Notes under the pieces: model-generated | What the model was told of the DNA's origin: nothing | The model's input: only the letters and a program-made list of their open reading frames with translations | Databases searched by the model: none | Source: Crocodylus rhombifer | Lineage: Eukaryota > Chordata > Crocodylia > Crocodylidae | Assembly: GCA_038503035.1 (NCBI GenBank) | Contig: JAVSML010024709.1 | Span: 657,597 to 721,596, forward strand | Length of the DNA: 64,000 nt | Direction: 5' to 3' | In this document: positions 11,651-22,401 of the stretch, piece by piece | Position numbering within the stretch: position 1 is the first letter of the stretch | Layout of the letters: each line of letters opens with the position of its first letter | Translations under genes and position numbers: made by a program

Positions 11651-12170
11651 ATGGTGGTAGTTGGAGATTGCCTTCTGTAAGGAATGAAAGCATCCATTTG
11701 CCAGCCTGACCTGTTGTCTCGGGAGGTTTGCTGCTTTCCTGAAGCCAAGATAGAAGACGTCATAGAAGGATTACCAAGACTTATCTAGCCCTCTGACTAC
11801 TACCCCATGCTGCTCATCCATGTGGGCACCAATGATACTGCCAGAGGGGAACCTGAGCAGATCAAGAGTGACTAGAGGGCTCTGGGTGCAAGGGGGTAGG
11901 TTACAGGGACTCAGGTGGTATTCTCCTCAATCATTCTGGTCAAAGGGAAGAGCCAAGACAGGACTGGGTGAATCCTGTAGATCAATGCATGGCTGCACAG
12001 GTAGTGTCACCAGCAGGGCTTTGGCTTCTTCAACCATGGGATATTGTTCCAAGAAGAATTGCTAGGAAGAGACAGATCCATCTTATGAAGAGAGGGAAGA
12101 GCATCTTCACAAACAGGCTCACAAACCTAGTGAAGGGGGCTTTAAACTACGTTCACCAGGGGATGGAGAA
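11651..12170 (+). pseudogene. CR1 ORF1 esterase (SGNH-type) relic
   Basis: Read from 11651 the frame gives VVVGDCLL, later PSDYYPMLLIHVGTNDTARG, then TQVVFSSIILVKGKS and GFGFFNHGILF. This is the order of the SGNH/GDSL-type esterase domain known in CR1 ORF1 proteins. Block I (GDS) is GDC here at 11663-11671, so the nucleophile serine is replaced by cysteine; the GTND block is intact at 11825-11836; the last block reads D-R-S-I where DxxH is expected, so the histidine is gone. At least six in-frame stops and a one-base shift near 12090 interrupt it. In living elements this domain is thought to act in the ORF1 protein that binds the element RNA. The call is by motif order only. Confidence 0.7.
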
Positions 12171-12269
12171 CAAAGCCTTGAGTTAAGTGAGGAAGTGGGT
12201 GACCTGAAAGAAGCACAAGTAGGACAGGGCAACAGGGAGACCTTCTGAGAAAGGGCAATCAGCTAGTTA

Positions 12270-14090
12270 CCTCAGATATCTGTATACAAATGCATGGAGC
12301 CTGGGAAACAAGGAAGAAGAATTTAAAGTCCTCACACAATGCCAGAACTACATGTGATTGGAATAACAGAGACTTGGTGGACTAGCGCATGTGACTGGAG
12401 ACTGCCATGGATGGGTATAAGCTGTTCAGGAAGGAGGAAGAGGAGGAGGAAGAGCAGGAGGACGAGTTGCTCTTTATGTAATAGAGTTCAGTGATCGCTC
12501 AGAGATGCAGTATGAAATTGGAGGCAAGCCTGTTGAAAGTCTTTGGGTTAGGGTCATAGGGGAGAGCAACAAGGGTGATGTCATAGTGGATGTCTGCTAT
12601 AAGATACGAGAACAGAAGCACGAGGTATATAAGGCTTTCTTCAAACAGCTAATGGAAGTTTCCCAATCACAGGCCCTGGCTCTCATGGGGGACTTCAATC
12701 ACCCTGACATCTGCTGAGAAGACAATACAGCAATCCAGGAAGGCAATCCAGGAAATTTCTGGAGAGTGTTGGTGACAACTTCCTGGTACAAGTGTTGAAG
12801 AGGTCAACTAGAGGCCATGCTCTTCTTGACCTGCTGCTCACAGACAGGGAAGAATTGGTGGGGAATGTAGAAGTGGACAGCAACTTGGGTAGCAGTGACT
12901 ATGAGTTAATTAAGTTCAGGATCCTAAAGAAAGGAAGAATGGAGCGCAGCAGAGTAAGGAGTCTGGACATCAGAAAAGAAGACTTTGACTCACTCAGGAA
13001 AGTGAGAGGCATGATCCCCTGAGATACCAGTCTAAGGTGGGGAGGAGTCCAGAAGAGCTGGTTGTGCTTTAAAGAAACCTTCCTGAGGGTGCAGGAATGA
13101 ACTATCCCATTCCATAGGAAGACTAGCAAGTATGGCAGAAGACCAGCTTGGCTTAGCAAGGAACTCTTCAGTGACCTAAAGCACAAAAAGCAAGCTTACA
13201 AGAAGTGGAAACTTGGACAAACAACTTGGGAAGATTGCTTGAGCATGCAGGGATGAAATCAGGAAGTCCAAAGCACAACTGGAGTTGCAGCTAGCAAGGG
13301 CTGTGAAGGTTAACAAGAATGGTTTCTACAAGTCTCTTAGCAACAAGTGGAAGATCAGGGAAAGTGTGGGTCCCTTACTGAATAGAGGAGGCAAACTAGT
13401 GACAGATGATGCATAAAAGACTGAAGAACTCGATGCCTTTTTTACCTCAGTCTTTACCAGCAACTTCAGCTCCCAGACTACTGCACCTAGCAGCCCAGTG
13501 TGGGGAGGAGGTAAGCAGCTGAGGCAGTGACAAAAGAACAAATTAGGGATTATTTAGAAAAGTTTGATGTGTACAAATCCATAGGGCCAGACACGATGTA
13601 CCCAAGACTGCTAACAGAGTTGGCCGATGTGATTGCAGAGCTGCTGGCCATTATCTTTCAAAACTCATGACAATAGGGAGCAGTCCAAGGCAATTGGAAA
13701 AGGGTAAATATAATGCCCATCTTTAAGAAAGGGAAGAAGGAGGATCTGGTTCAACTGTGCCTCAGTCCCTAGAAAAATCATAGAACTGCCCCTCAAAGAA
13801 TCAATTTCTAAGCACTTGGAGGAAAGCTGATTAGGAACAGTCAGCATGGATTCACCAAGGGCAAGTCATGCCTGACCAACATGACCCCCTTCTATGACAA
13901 GATGACTGGCTCTGTGGATGTGGGGAGAGCAATGGGTATGAGATACCTTGACTTTAGCAAGGCTTTTGATACAGTCTCCTACAGAATTCTCACAAGCTAG
14001 CTAAGGAAGTACAGGTTAGATGGCCTGTAATGTGGATAGAAAACTGGCTGGATCATCAGGCTTAAAGGTAGTAATCAATGTCTAGTTGGG
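12270..14090 (+). pseudogene. CR1 ORF2 endonuclease and N-terminal RT relic
   Basis: Endonuclease traces include YTNAWSLGNK near 12285, GGRVALYV, ESLWVRV near 12540 and ALMGDFNHPDIC near 12680-12715, the GDFN block of the apurinic-type endonuclease. Further on come LLTDREELVGNV, GSSDYELIKFRIL, a GRPAWL-like linker, LNRGGKLVTDDA and FFTSVFTSNFSSQT. After about 13900 only scattered RT words remain ([14 protein letters not shown] sequence near 13950). The frame changes repeatedly. The same linker blocks occur on - at 50404-51273, which supports the assignment. Confidence 0.75.
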
Positions 14091-14114
14091 CACCAGTGTC
14101 AAGTGGAGCATTAC

Positions 14115-14345
14115 CAGCAGAACAAGGGAAGTGATTATTCCCATCTATTCGGCATGGGTGAGGCCACATTTGGATTACTGTGTCCAGTTTTGGGCCCCCC
14201 ACTACAGAAAAGATGTGAATAAATTGGAGAGAGTTCAATGGAGGGCAACAAAAATGGTTAGGGGGCTGGGGACACATGAAGTATAAGAAAAGACTGAGGG
14301 AATTAGGCTTATTTAGTCTGGAGAAGAGAAGACTGAGGGGGCACT
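14115..14345 (+). pseudogene. CR1 ORF2 C-terminal fragment after internal deletion
   Basis: The + frame gives [20 protein letters not shown], then [19 protein letters not shown] and [11 protein letters not shown], the conserved post-palm region of CR1 RT, matching the equivalent block of the copy at 8164-9014. It is joined directly to sequence from before the RT palm at about 14090. Confidence 0.8.
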
Positions 14346-14535
14346 GGCAAAGCCCTGGAAGAGACTACTCAGAGAGGTTATGGAATCTCCATCCTGGGTC
14401 AGGTTTTTACACCTGGTTAGGAAAAGCATTGACTGGGATGATATAGTTGGAAATGGTCCTGGTTTGGGCAGGAGGATGGACAAGATGACCTTCCGAGGTC
14501 TTTTCTAACCCTAATTTTCTATGATTATGTGATTT

Positions 14536-14741
14536 CAGAGGAACACAACAATTTGTCTATGTCAGATTTTATCACAAAGCATACTGGAGAACTAACTAGT
14601 CTTTCAGGTAAAAAGACAAGGCACTGTTAGAGGCCAATATGTCAAAGAATAGGCATAGAAACAAATTAATAAAGTAAGAAGTAACACATCACCTAGACCA
14701 CCAGGGATTCCCCCTACAATTCAGAAGGAATGATGAGAAGT
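14536..14741. other. Unannotated non-coding stretch
   Basis: Short AT-rich spacer; nothing recognised. Confidence 0.35.
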
Positions 14742-14890
14742 ACTTTTCTCTAATGAATAAAGCACAGGTCTGGGACTTAGAAGTCCTGGGTTCTATTTTC
14801 TTCTTTGACACTGGTTGTTGGGTATTCTTGGGCAAGCTATGTAATCAATTCTCTGCGTTTCCATCTATAAAACATGGTTAAACTCGTAAA
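14742..14890 (+). repeat. MIR SINE remnant
   Basis: The order AGCACAGGTCTGGGACTTAG, AAGTCCTGGGTTCTATT, CTTGGGCAAGCTATGTAA and TTTCCATCTATAAAACATGG matches the consensus order of the MIR core and 3' part on +. Divergence is high, as expected for an ancient amniote SINE. Confidence 0.65.
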
Positions 14891-15705
14891 ATATTTTGAG
14901 CTCTAGTAATAAAGAAGTTGTGGAGGCAAAAATATATAATCTATTCTTAAAATCAGAGACAAAATTAAAGACAGAAAAATGGACAGTAGTAAATATCATA
15001 CTTGCAAAATATCTTTAAAAAAGACACTGTGTGTGGTCCTGGGACTGACAGACAAGTAAGCTTTACTTCAGTTCTAGGTACTTTGGTAAAAGTTACTAAA
15101 AAGAGAAAGCACAATCTGACAGATACAAATCAGCTCACTTTCTGTAAAGCAAAATCATGCTTCTCTATCTAATAGACGTTTTGTGTGCATGTGGATAGAA
15201 TAATAGATAAAGGAGAACTCAGTTAATAGTACACTTAAAATAAAAGTGATCATGTCACTCACAGGAGTCTGCAAAGCAAACTGAATTGTTAGAATTAAGA
15301 CTCTGTCAAAGATTATGAGGTAAAAGAGAAATCTATGATTAAAAAAAATGGTCAGTTTTCAGTACAGAAGAATAAATTAATGGTAGGAGATTGTAGAGTT
15401 CTGTGCTTTCCAAAATATTTTTTACTGATCTGAAAAAGGAAGCAAGCAGAGATGTGGCAAAACTTACAGATGACATTCATAGTCAAGAATAGAGAAAAAT
15501 ATGAGGAATTAGGCTATTAAACAATGAATTTCATTTGAGGCAAGTGCAAGGTAATTGAAAGGAGAAATTTGGACCGTATATACATACTACGAACTCTAAA
15601 TTAGCTGAAACCACTAAGGAGAAAAATCTAACTGTTCAACTAAAATAATTTTACTTAACAAGGTAGGAGCTAAAGCAGCATATAAAATGTTAGGCTTCAT
15701 ACTGT
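14891..15705. other. AT-rich non-coding sequence
   Basis: No feature recognised. Around 15370-15480 short words such as CTGATCTGAAAAAGGAAGCAAGC may be a trace of an old CR1 3' region, but too little remains to support a call. Confidence 0.35.
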
Positions 15706-15708
15706 CAG

Positions 15709-15865
15709 GTATCCAGGTGGTAGCTGTATTGGTCTAGAGGCAAAAGGGATCAGAACTCATGGTAGGAGTGATACCTTTTATTAGACCAACTAGATATTTG
15801 CATTAAAAAAATCTTTATTTTCAAGCTTTTGAGTACTGGCACCTTTCTTCAGGCATAGGAGAAAA
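15709..15865 (+). repeat. Dispersed repeat of the GATACCTTTTATTAGACCAA type
   Basis: Contains GTAGCTGTATTGGTCTAGAG, GATACCTTTTATTAGACCAA, CAAGCTTTTGAGTACTGG and CACCTTTCTTCAGGCATAGG, a block order that I recognise as common in crocodilian and turtle genomes. A partial inverted copy is at 44222-44300. I cannot name the superfamily with confidence. Confidence 0.5.
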
Positions 15866-17214
15866 GATTGCAGAAGTTCTTCGACGTAGAAATGAAAGTT
15901 CATATTTCATAGTGTTGAAAGTGTGGCAAAATCTGTTTGGAACAGTTTCATGCAATTCATAAAGTTTGAACAGTTTCATAAAGGTCATAAAGTTTCATAA
16001 AGACTTCATACTGAAGGACATTGAAAATAATGAAAATTATATGATGACATCATATAAATCAATGGTATAACAGCATTCAATTCATAGTGTTCATATTGAA
16101 CACTATTATTATAGAACCAGTCATTAAAACAGCTTAGTTTTCAAAAATATTTTACAGTCCGTTTATGCTGAAAAATTCTCCTTAAGACTCAAACCTTCAG
16201 TGCTGAGCTGAACGGAGTACAATTTAAATATTCTTATTTTACTTTTGAAATTAAATAGATTCAAAATTCACTTTAAAACCAAACTTTTTAAAGAAGTTCT
16301 GTGATCTACAAATACAGCTTCTGGAAACTGCAGTGTAATATGAGAGATATTTTGATGTATTTCGTAAATCAAGCACAAATTTCCAACTGATTTCAGTAGA
16401 TGCAAGATCATAACCACTGTAAGTGCAATGAAAATCAAGGATTACATCATTGAGGGACATCCCTTTAACCCACAATTTAATAGAGCGTTCTTCATTTTGT
16501 GGATGATTCTCTGCCATCTAATGTACTATTTCAATAAATAGATGTATTTTGATACTTTACACATAATCATGCAAATGATCATGCACTGTGATCAAGATCA
16601 AACAAACCACTTTCCTGTGTTTTTCATACAATATCATAGATTTTAGAAGAGAGAGTTTTTTGCCCATTTGTAGACAACACTTATTAGTGGATTTAAAGTG
16701 GGTTAAATACCTTGTGCACTGCTTTAATGGCATTGCTGTTTGCACATTCAGCAGTGTATTGCAGTTAATTCTAGCTGCTGTAGCACATTTGGCAGTAATG
16801 CACCTTAAATGACTTTGGGATGCAGCAAATGACTTTGGGAGGAGTTTTAGTTTCCTACCCTACAGCTGTGAATGGAAGCACTGGGCTCCATGCGACTCAG
16901 GGGCTGTGCAGGCAGACTGTGCAAGCAGCCAGGAAGCAGCCCAGGAAGGCAGGCTGCACAGAAGGGAAAAAAACAAGTGGTGAGCCTGATCTTTTTTTTT
17001 TCCCCCTGGAGCCTGCCTGTCTGCCTGAGCTGCGTAGGGGGCCCAGTGCTTCTCTCCATGGCTGCAGTGCCCCCCAGGACTGCCCAATCTGGGTGCATGT
17101 GGGCAGGTGCTGGCTGGGGAGTACCAGCTTCAGCACAGGGAATGTTCTGCCCACCAGCAGCTCGTTCTCCCCTCCCCACCGCTGGAGAGTCAGATAAGGA
17201 CTGGGCTCCAACAT
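15866..17214. other. Non-coding sequence, GC-rich in its second half
   Basis: Up to about 16680 the stretch is AT-rich. From 16690 it becomes GC-rich, with overlapping open frames on both strands that lack any family motif. A 20-bp near-tandem repeat of AAATGACTTTGGGA occurs at 16807-16841. The GC-rich block (to about 17210) adjoins the foldback element and may be part of the same transposon. Confidence 0.3.
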
Positions 17215-17325
17215 GGGTGTACACAACATGGGGGTTTACTTCGCCCTAAATTGAAGTGGTGGTGTTTTTCAAAAAGCACGGCTTCAATTTAGGGAGAATT
17301 AAACCCCTGTGTCATCTACAAAAGC
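17215..17325. mobile_element. Foldback-type MITE or MITE end
   Basis: Perfect 13-bp arms CCCTAAATTGAAG (17244-17256) and CTTCAATTTAGGG (17282-17294) extend outward to 26 bp with four mismatches (GGGGTTTACTTCG against its partner), and to ACAACATG against GTGTCAT. The loop holds GTTTTTCAAAAAGCA. The GTCATCTACA edge resembles the termini of the Harbinger-like MITEs in this window. Confidence 0.5.
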
Positions 17326-18145
17326 CCTTTATGATTATCTAGTCTGATCTCCTGCACAAAATGAGGCATCAATTTCTTTAAAACATAGATTTTCTCATCT
17401 GTTCTTTCACTGAAACTTTGATGGTTGGCCAAAGACAAATGACCAACTGTTGGACTTCCTTCTGGCATGAGCAGTCCTTACTCCCAAAACAAAGATGTCA
17501 AAAGACTGAACTAAAGTCATAAAAAATATAAGCATATGAAATAAAATAAAACAATACTTATTCAAGCAGGAGGCTCTCACTTTGACAGCCTCAAAGGGTA
17601 CTCCTTCACAACTTTCCTGAATAGGCAACATCCCTGGTTGGGAACCACTGAACTATTACATTGTTCTCCATATGTTCACTGTGAAAAGTGTTTTAAAGGT
17701 GGTATAGAGGGACCATGGAAAACTTTCCTTCATTGGAAGGATGAAGTTGGACCTGAATGACCAAAATACATGATTGAATCATCTACCCTTAAGCCAATAG
17801 TGTTCTCATTCCTACATTGCAACACTTCAAGACTTCTCTCTGACTAGATTTCTGATTTTTAATCACTTGGCACATAGCAGCATTGAGGAGTTAAAAGCAC
17901 TGTTCAGTCTTTTACATTTCTGAAAACTGCTACAGTGACTTTGACCAGATTTTTTAAAAAAATCCTTATGAATCTGGGATACTGTTTCTCTACCTCTGCC
18001 TGTTCAAACAATGAACTAAGTGTATGTGTTTGGGGAATTAATTAATACAGACTTATTTTAATGTCCTGTGATTAATTTCTGTATGAATCTCCTTTCATTA
18101 TACTGCATAGCTTTTCTCTTTTGAAATCTGCTACCTCAACTTATC
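17326..18145. other. Non-coding sequence with a possible hAT terminus near 17655
   Basis: CCCTGGTTGGGAACCACTG at about 17632-17650 looks like the right terminus of a hAT-Charlie-type element whose left end I could not place. The rest is AT-rich and unrecognised. Confidence 0.35.
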
Positions 18146-18146
18146 A

Positions 18147-18599
18147 CAGTGGCTCTCAGCTGGGGTTCTGCTGCTGTCACCAGAACCTGGTAAGTTGCCC
18201 TGCCCATCCGCCACACTGTCTGTCTGAGAAAGGATGCAGCACACATTCTCCTGCCTGCATTAAGGATCTCTGATTAGCCTAAAGCAGACAGGGGAGCCAG
18301 CTGGGGCTGCAGCCCTTCTCACCTTGACCCTGCATGGCATCTCCCAGAAACAGAGGTGAGGGAACTATCCCATGCACTTCTGTTTCCAGAAGTGTGGTGG
18401 GGACGCATCGGGAAATGCTGTAGCACAAACCAGTTCTCTTGCCCACTTTAGACTTACCAGAGAGGACTAATGCAGGCAGGAGAGTCCACACATGCCACAG
18501 GCCCTTAGGACACTTTTAGCTGGCCACAGTAGCAGCAGTGGCACTAGCACTGGGACACCTCTGAAGGGTTCTCTTGGGGTGCCTGGTTGAGAACCACTG
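18147..18599. mobile_element. hAT-Charlie-like non-autonomous element
   Basis: It begins CAGTGGCTCTCAGC and ends GGTTGAGAACCACTG; the termini are inverted with two differences over 14 bases. The right flank is ATCTAGAC, containing the TCTAGA core preferred by many hAT elements. The left flank ACTTATCA does not match it, so the left boundary or flank has diverged or been rearranged. Confidence 0.55.
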
Positions 18600-18607
18600 A
18601 TCTAGAC

Positions 18608-18720
18608 CAGTGGTTCTCAACCTTTTTGTACTAGGACCCCTAAAATAGTAGCAGTATTCTCTTAAATCTTTTAAGAGTTCCTTTTTAATTTGGGAGGGAC
18701 AGGAGATAGCAGGGATACGT
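18608..18720 (+). mobile_element. Left terminus of a second hAT-like element
   Basis: CAGTGGTTCTCAACCTTTTTG at 18608 onward is a hAT-Charlie-type left end lying head-to-head with the preceding element, separated by 8 bases. Its right end was not found; the body fades near the C-tract at 18726. Confidence 0.5.
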
Positions 18721-18725
18721 GCACA

Positions 18726-18746
18726 CCCCCCCCCCCCCCCCCCCCC
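18726..18746 (+). repeat. Poly-C tract (21 bases)
   Basis: An uninterrupted run of about 21 cytosines, preceded by ACA and followed by ACGTGTTTGTGTATG. It could form a G-quadruplex on -, and its length is probably unstable and hard to sequence exactly. Confidence 0.9.
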
Positions 18747-20427
18747 ACGTGTTTGTGTATGTTTACATAAATTCTTGTATGTCTTATCTGGTAAATATTT
18801 ATTTACCTCCCTATTGCTAAATATTAATTTTCCTTTACATTTTGGATAATGTCAGCATTCCAAGATACTGTGGTTGAAATGCACTGAAGCTGCCAGATTT
18901 TATTATAGCATAGGTTTAAGTATGTCTAAAAGTTTCACTTAATGGATGGCTACTACACGACATTTATCAAGATACAAGGGGGGAAAAAAAACTACTACCT
19001 TTCTCTTAAGTAAAAATAATGTTAACTTAATTAGCATTTACACTAAAAGCCTATTTCCAACTGGCAAAAGGCTGGTTGAAGTCAAATCTGCTTGTTAAAA
19101 TAAAGCAGTTAGATTAATATACCTGTACCATATTAATGAATGTCATAAGGGAAACATTTGAAAAGCAGACTGTTCTGCATAACAGCAGATTCACCTGCTT
19201 GGGTGCTGTGTCTGTATGCAAATTGCTTTCTCTTATGAGGAGCTGTGCTTGCTAGGGATAGATTCATCGTGGCAATGATAGGCAGGATCAGTCTGTCTCT
19301 GTGTAATTTCACTGATGGAAAGTTTATAATCTGTCTGTAATCTGCATTCAGTAAATTGCCATTGAACTAGAATAGCTCACAACCACTGGGGGCAGAATAG
19401 ATGCAGTGGAATGGCCCATCCTAACTGTATGGCCACATTGGACTCTAACAGAATAGAGGGTAAAGACTGAAGATATTTTGTAGCCTCCATGTCTGAAGTC
19501 CTCCATTTTTGGAAGACTTTGTAATGTCAAAAGTTCACAGCTTGAACTGGTGGAATCTATTAAAGGACTCTGGAATATTCTGTGTAGAACTGATTCTTAG
19601 ATGTTTATCATTTGATGTATGCTTACTCGATCTACTTCAATTGCTCAATACCTTTGTTCTTTCATTCCCATTAGAGAAAGATGCCACTGCTCCAAATAAT
19701 CAATAGAAGAGAGTGTTTGTGGAAATGTTGACTTAGCTCAGTAGAGTAGCGGCAAACTATTTTAGGTACTTAAAATTTCACATCAGTTTCATTTCTTGAA
19801 GAAGCCTATCCTTCTTTCATTGAAACTCTGACTTTTAATAAGTGGATGTTAATGTTAAATTATAATGGATCTCCTACCCAGGTATTTATATGTATTCAAT
19901 CACTCAAAAATAAACAACAGCATGACTAATACAATTGTAAAGGATAAGAAAGTAAATGAAAAGGATTACTAAAAATATCATCATCATACAAATTATGTTT
20001 AGAATAACAACTGCAAACAACAGCAAACTGGGAACATCTTTCACAAACACAGTGTCCTGTATGAAATCCAAACAGAACAGAATAAAGTTATTGTAACCAA
20101 TTTTGCTAATGTAGAACCAAATTTAAAAATGTGTAATATATTGATAAGAAAGATACAGGAAGTCAGCACTTCCAAAAGGATTCATAGTTCTGGATACCTT
20201 GATGCCCACATGATCATTGACTTCTCCCTCCATCCTCCACCAATTTCTAGCTTCCAAGCCATGTGTTCTTTCTTCAGGCCAAAAATGGAAACCATGGCTT
20301 ATGCTCTTAAATTCATACACCCAACTCACATTCCTTTAAGCTTTCTTCCCCTCTCCATGTCTTATTTATACCCCTTCTTGGACCCCCTGCGATAAAGTGG
20401 TTAGCTTTCATTTAGCATACAATAATA
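18747..20427. other. AT-rich non-coding sequence, nothing recognised
   Basis: No repeat or exon recognised. Open frames are short and lack domain signatures. Confidence 0.4.
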
Positions 20428-20517
20428 TTGGCATGGCAGCTGCCCGCACCCCCCTGAATTCGCAACATCTGACTCATCTCGGTAGCTGAAGTCAGAAAAG
20501 GACTGGCTGTTATTTGT
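20428..20517 (+). pseudogene. 5S rRNA-derived relic (pseudogene or 5S-headed SINE)
   Basis: The block CCCTGAATTCGCAACATCT, then CATCTCGGTAGCTGAAGTCAG, then GGACTGGCTGTTATTTGTA aligns in order with the vertebrate 5S rRNA gene: the CCCTGAACACGC region, the internal promoter CTCGGAAGCTAAGCAGG, and CCTGGTTAGTACTTGG. About 85 bases are recognisable at roughly 70 percent identity. The 3' end of 5S is missing. It could be a processed pseudogene or the head of a SINE3-type element such as AmnSINE1; I see no tRNA or Deu domain after it, so I favour an isolated relic. Confidence 0.6.
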
Positions 20518-20745
20518 AAACATTTACAGTATTTCTTTATTCTCCTAGAAAAAAGTCTTTATTAGGCTTATGAGTACTGCCATTAATCTTCCTCAAAATA
20601 TTAACTGATGCTTCTTCTTAGTAAGGCCTACAAAGTTTTTAGGCTAAGCCATTTTAGAGATATGATGAAACAAAAACAAACAACACCTCTCTCCCACATA
20701 CACGCACACAGTTGGCCACATTTGAATGACTTAAAGTAAACTACA
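20518..20745. other. Unannotated spacer
   Basis: No feature recognised between the 5S-like relic and the CR1 tail. Confidence 0.35.
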
Positions 20746-20749
20746 CCTA

Positions 20750-21150
20750 CAATGGGGCTCTTCAGCCTGGAAAAGTGCAGGCTCAGAGGTGATCTGGTGG
20801 CCACCTATAAATTTATCAGGGGTGCTCATCAGGATCTGGGGGAATGTCTGTTCACCAGAGCGCCCCAAGGGATGACGAGGTCGAACGGTCACAAACTCCA
20901 CCATGACCGATTCAGGCTGGACATAAGAAAGAACTTCTTCACTGTCCAAGCCCCCAAGGTTTGGAATAGACTGCCACCAGAGGTGGTTCAAGCGCCCACT
21001 TTGAACGCCTTCAAGACACATTTAGATGCTTATCTTGCTGGGATCCTATGATCCCTGCTGACTTCCTACCCCTGGGGTGGGGGGCTGGACTCGATGATCC
21101 TCCGGGGTCCCTTCCAGCCCTAATGTCTATGAAATCTATGAAATTTTAAA
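20750..21150 (+). mobile_element. CR1 LINE, 5'-truncated 3' end
   Basis: A continuous frame of about 99 codons (20752-21051) gives the very C-terminus of CR1 ORF2: MGLFSLEKCRLRGDLVATY, FTRAPQGMTRSNGHKLHHD, RFRLDIRKNFFTVQ and NRLPPEVVQAPTLNAFKTH, ending LAGIL and a stop. The 3' region follows with TGGACTCGATGATCCTCC and CCCTTCCAGCCC and ends ATGAAATCTATGAAATT. The frame is uninterrupted, so this is one of the younger CR1 copies in the window. Its tail is the GAAATCTAT type. Confidence 0.92.
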
Positions 21151-22270
21151 TACAAAGGATGAAATTCAGTAGCAGAACTCCCATTGACTTCAACAGAGCA
21201 AAAATGTTATGTTACCATTTATACCAAAAACCTGAGAAAAAAATACCATAGGATGAGATGTGATGTAAAAAAATTCAGGATTTTTTTTCCTGGGGAAGTT
21301 AGGATTGGGGAATTGAAAACTGGGTGCATAATAATTGAGCTAGCTTCTGCCTTAGCTATTAAGCTACTAATACTGGCATCACAGGAATAATCTAACTTCT
21401 CTTTCAGCTATCAATAAACTATAACACTATAAAATTAGTTACAATATACTTCACATCAAAAAGATAAAGGCTACATGTCATTATATTTTGAAGAGCATAC
21501 ATTTTTGTTTAATTAATGATAGTGAGAATGCTTTAGAATAAAAATGGCATGTAAACACTCCAGATTATTATTTCTATTACCATGTTGATTTTTTTTTGGA
21601 AGATCAGATGAATCACTCTATCTGGTACAGCTTATTCAGGGGACCAGTAGTGATTGCAGCTATAGGTTTATTTGGTTGTTTATATCTGATCTTTAAAATT
21701 AAATTAACATGTTGCTGGCTACATGTTCCTATACCTAGCTCTCTCATTTTCCATCAGACATCTCCTTCCTTAGCCCTCAATTCTGGAAATTGTAATTTCC
21801 AATTACAATTGGAATTAAAATTGGAATGAGTTTACAATAAAGTGTCCAATAAATTTTATTATTGAACTCAGTGGCACTTAAGTACATGCTTTAGGTAAGC
21901 ATATGCTTACTTTTAATTTAACTAGAAATGGATGAGAAACACGTGTTTAAGTGCTTGTATGAATCATGGCCTTAATTAGCTATGCTTACTTATAGTGCCT
22001 TAAATCCTGATCCTGCACTTAATCTATGTGGGAAGAGCCAAGGGCTCTAGTAGAATTTTGCTCAGGCAGAAGGATCAGAGACCTTAAGTTAGGCTATAAA
22101 TTTGTTGTGACATAGACCAGATTATATCCTGGCCTTGATGAAATGAATGGAAGTTTTACTTTTGGTTATGCCTGTGCTGCCTCCCTGATGAGCTTGGAAC
22201 CGTCTCTGAGAAACAAACCCCACTGACTTGCTCCTATTATGTGTACATGTCTAAGCCTAGCACCTAGACA
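21151..22270. other. AT-rich non-coding sequence
   Basis: Nothing recognised. AATTACAATTGGAATT-type short inverted words near 21795-21828 are low-complexity. Confidence 0.4.
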
Positions 22271-22273
22271 GCA

Positions 22274-22376
22274 CAGCCAGCTTAAAGGGGTCCTGAGCAT
22301 ATGTCTAAGGGGAGCCTGAGAATAGTGCTGGGTACTAGTGTTGAGAACAATGCTCAGGACCCCTCTAAGCTGGCTC
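22274..22376. repeat. Imperfect inverted repeat, 26-bp arms
   Basis: CAGCCAGCTTAAAGGGGTCC plus TGAGCA (22274-22299) pairs with TGCTCAGGACCCCTCTAAGC plus TGGCTC (22351-22376) with two to three mismatches and a 51-base spacer. It may be the core of a short MITE just left of the hAT-like element at 22402. Confidence 0.6.
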
Positions 22377-22401
22377 TGATTTCTACTAGCTGAGAACACA
22401 C

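Larger units (their letters stand above)
11030..14535 (+). mobile_element. Nearly full-length but internally deleted CR1 LINE
   Basis: In order on + are an ORF1 region with a coiled-coil-like stretch near 11340-11470 and an SGNH-esterase relic (11651-12170), then an ORF2 endonuclease relic (about 12270-12720), the ORF2 linker and N-terminal RT region to about 14090, a jump to the C-terminal RT region (14115-14340), and a 3' tail ending CCCTAATTTTCTATGATT. About 3.5 kb remain. The fusion near 14090 joins a segment equivalent to just before the RT palm to one well after the YADD box, so roughly the whole catalytic palm is missing. Many stops and frameshifts show it is long dead. The tail differs from the copies at 8.2 and 20.8 kb. 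Confidence 0.85.

Noticed and set aside
16820..17249. Five overlapping open frames of 75-125 codons on both strands
   Set aside because: They overlap each other in a GC-rich repeat-like block, which is what chance predicts. None has a motif or plausible splice context.
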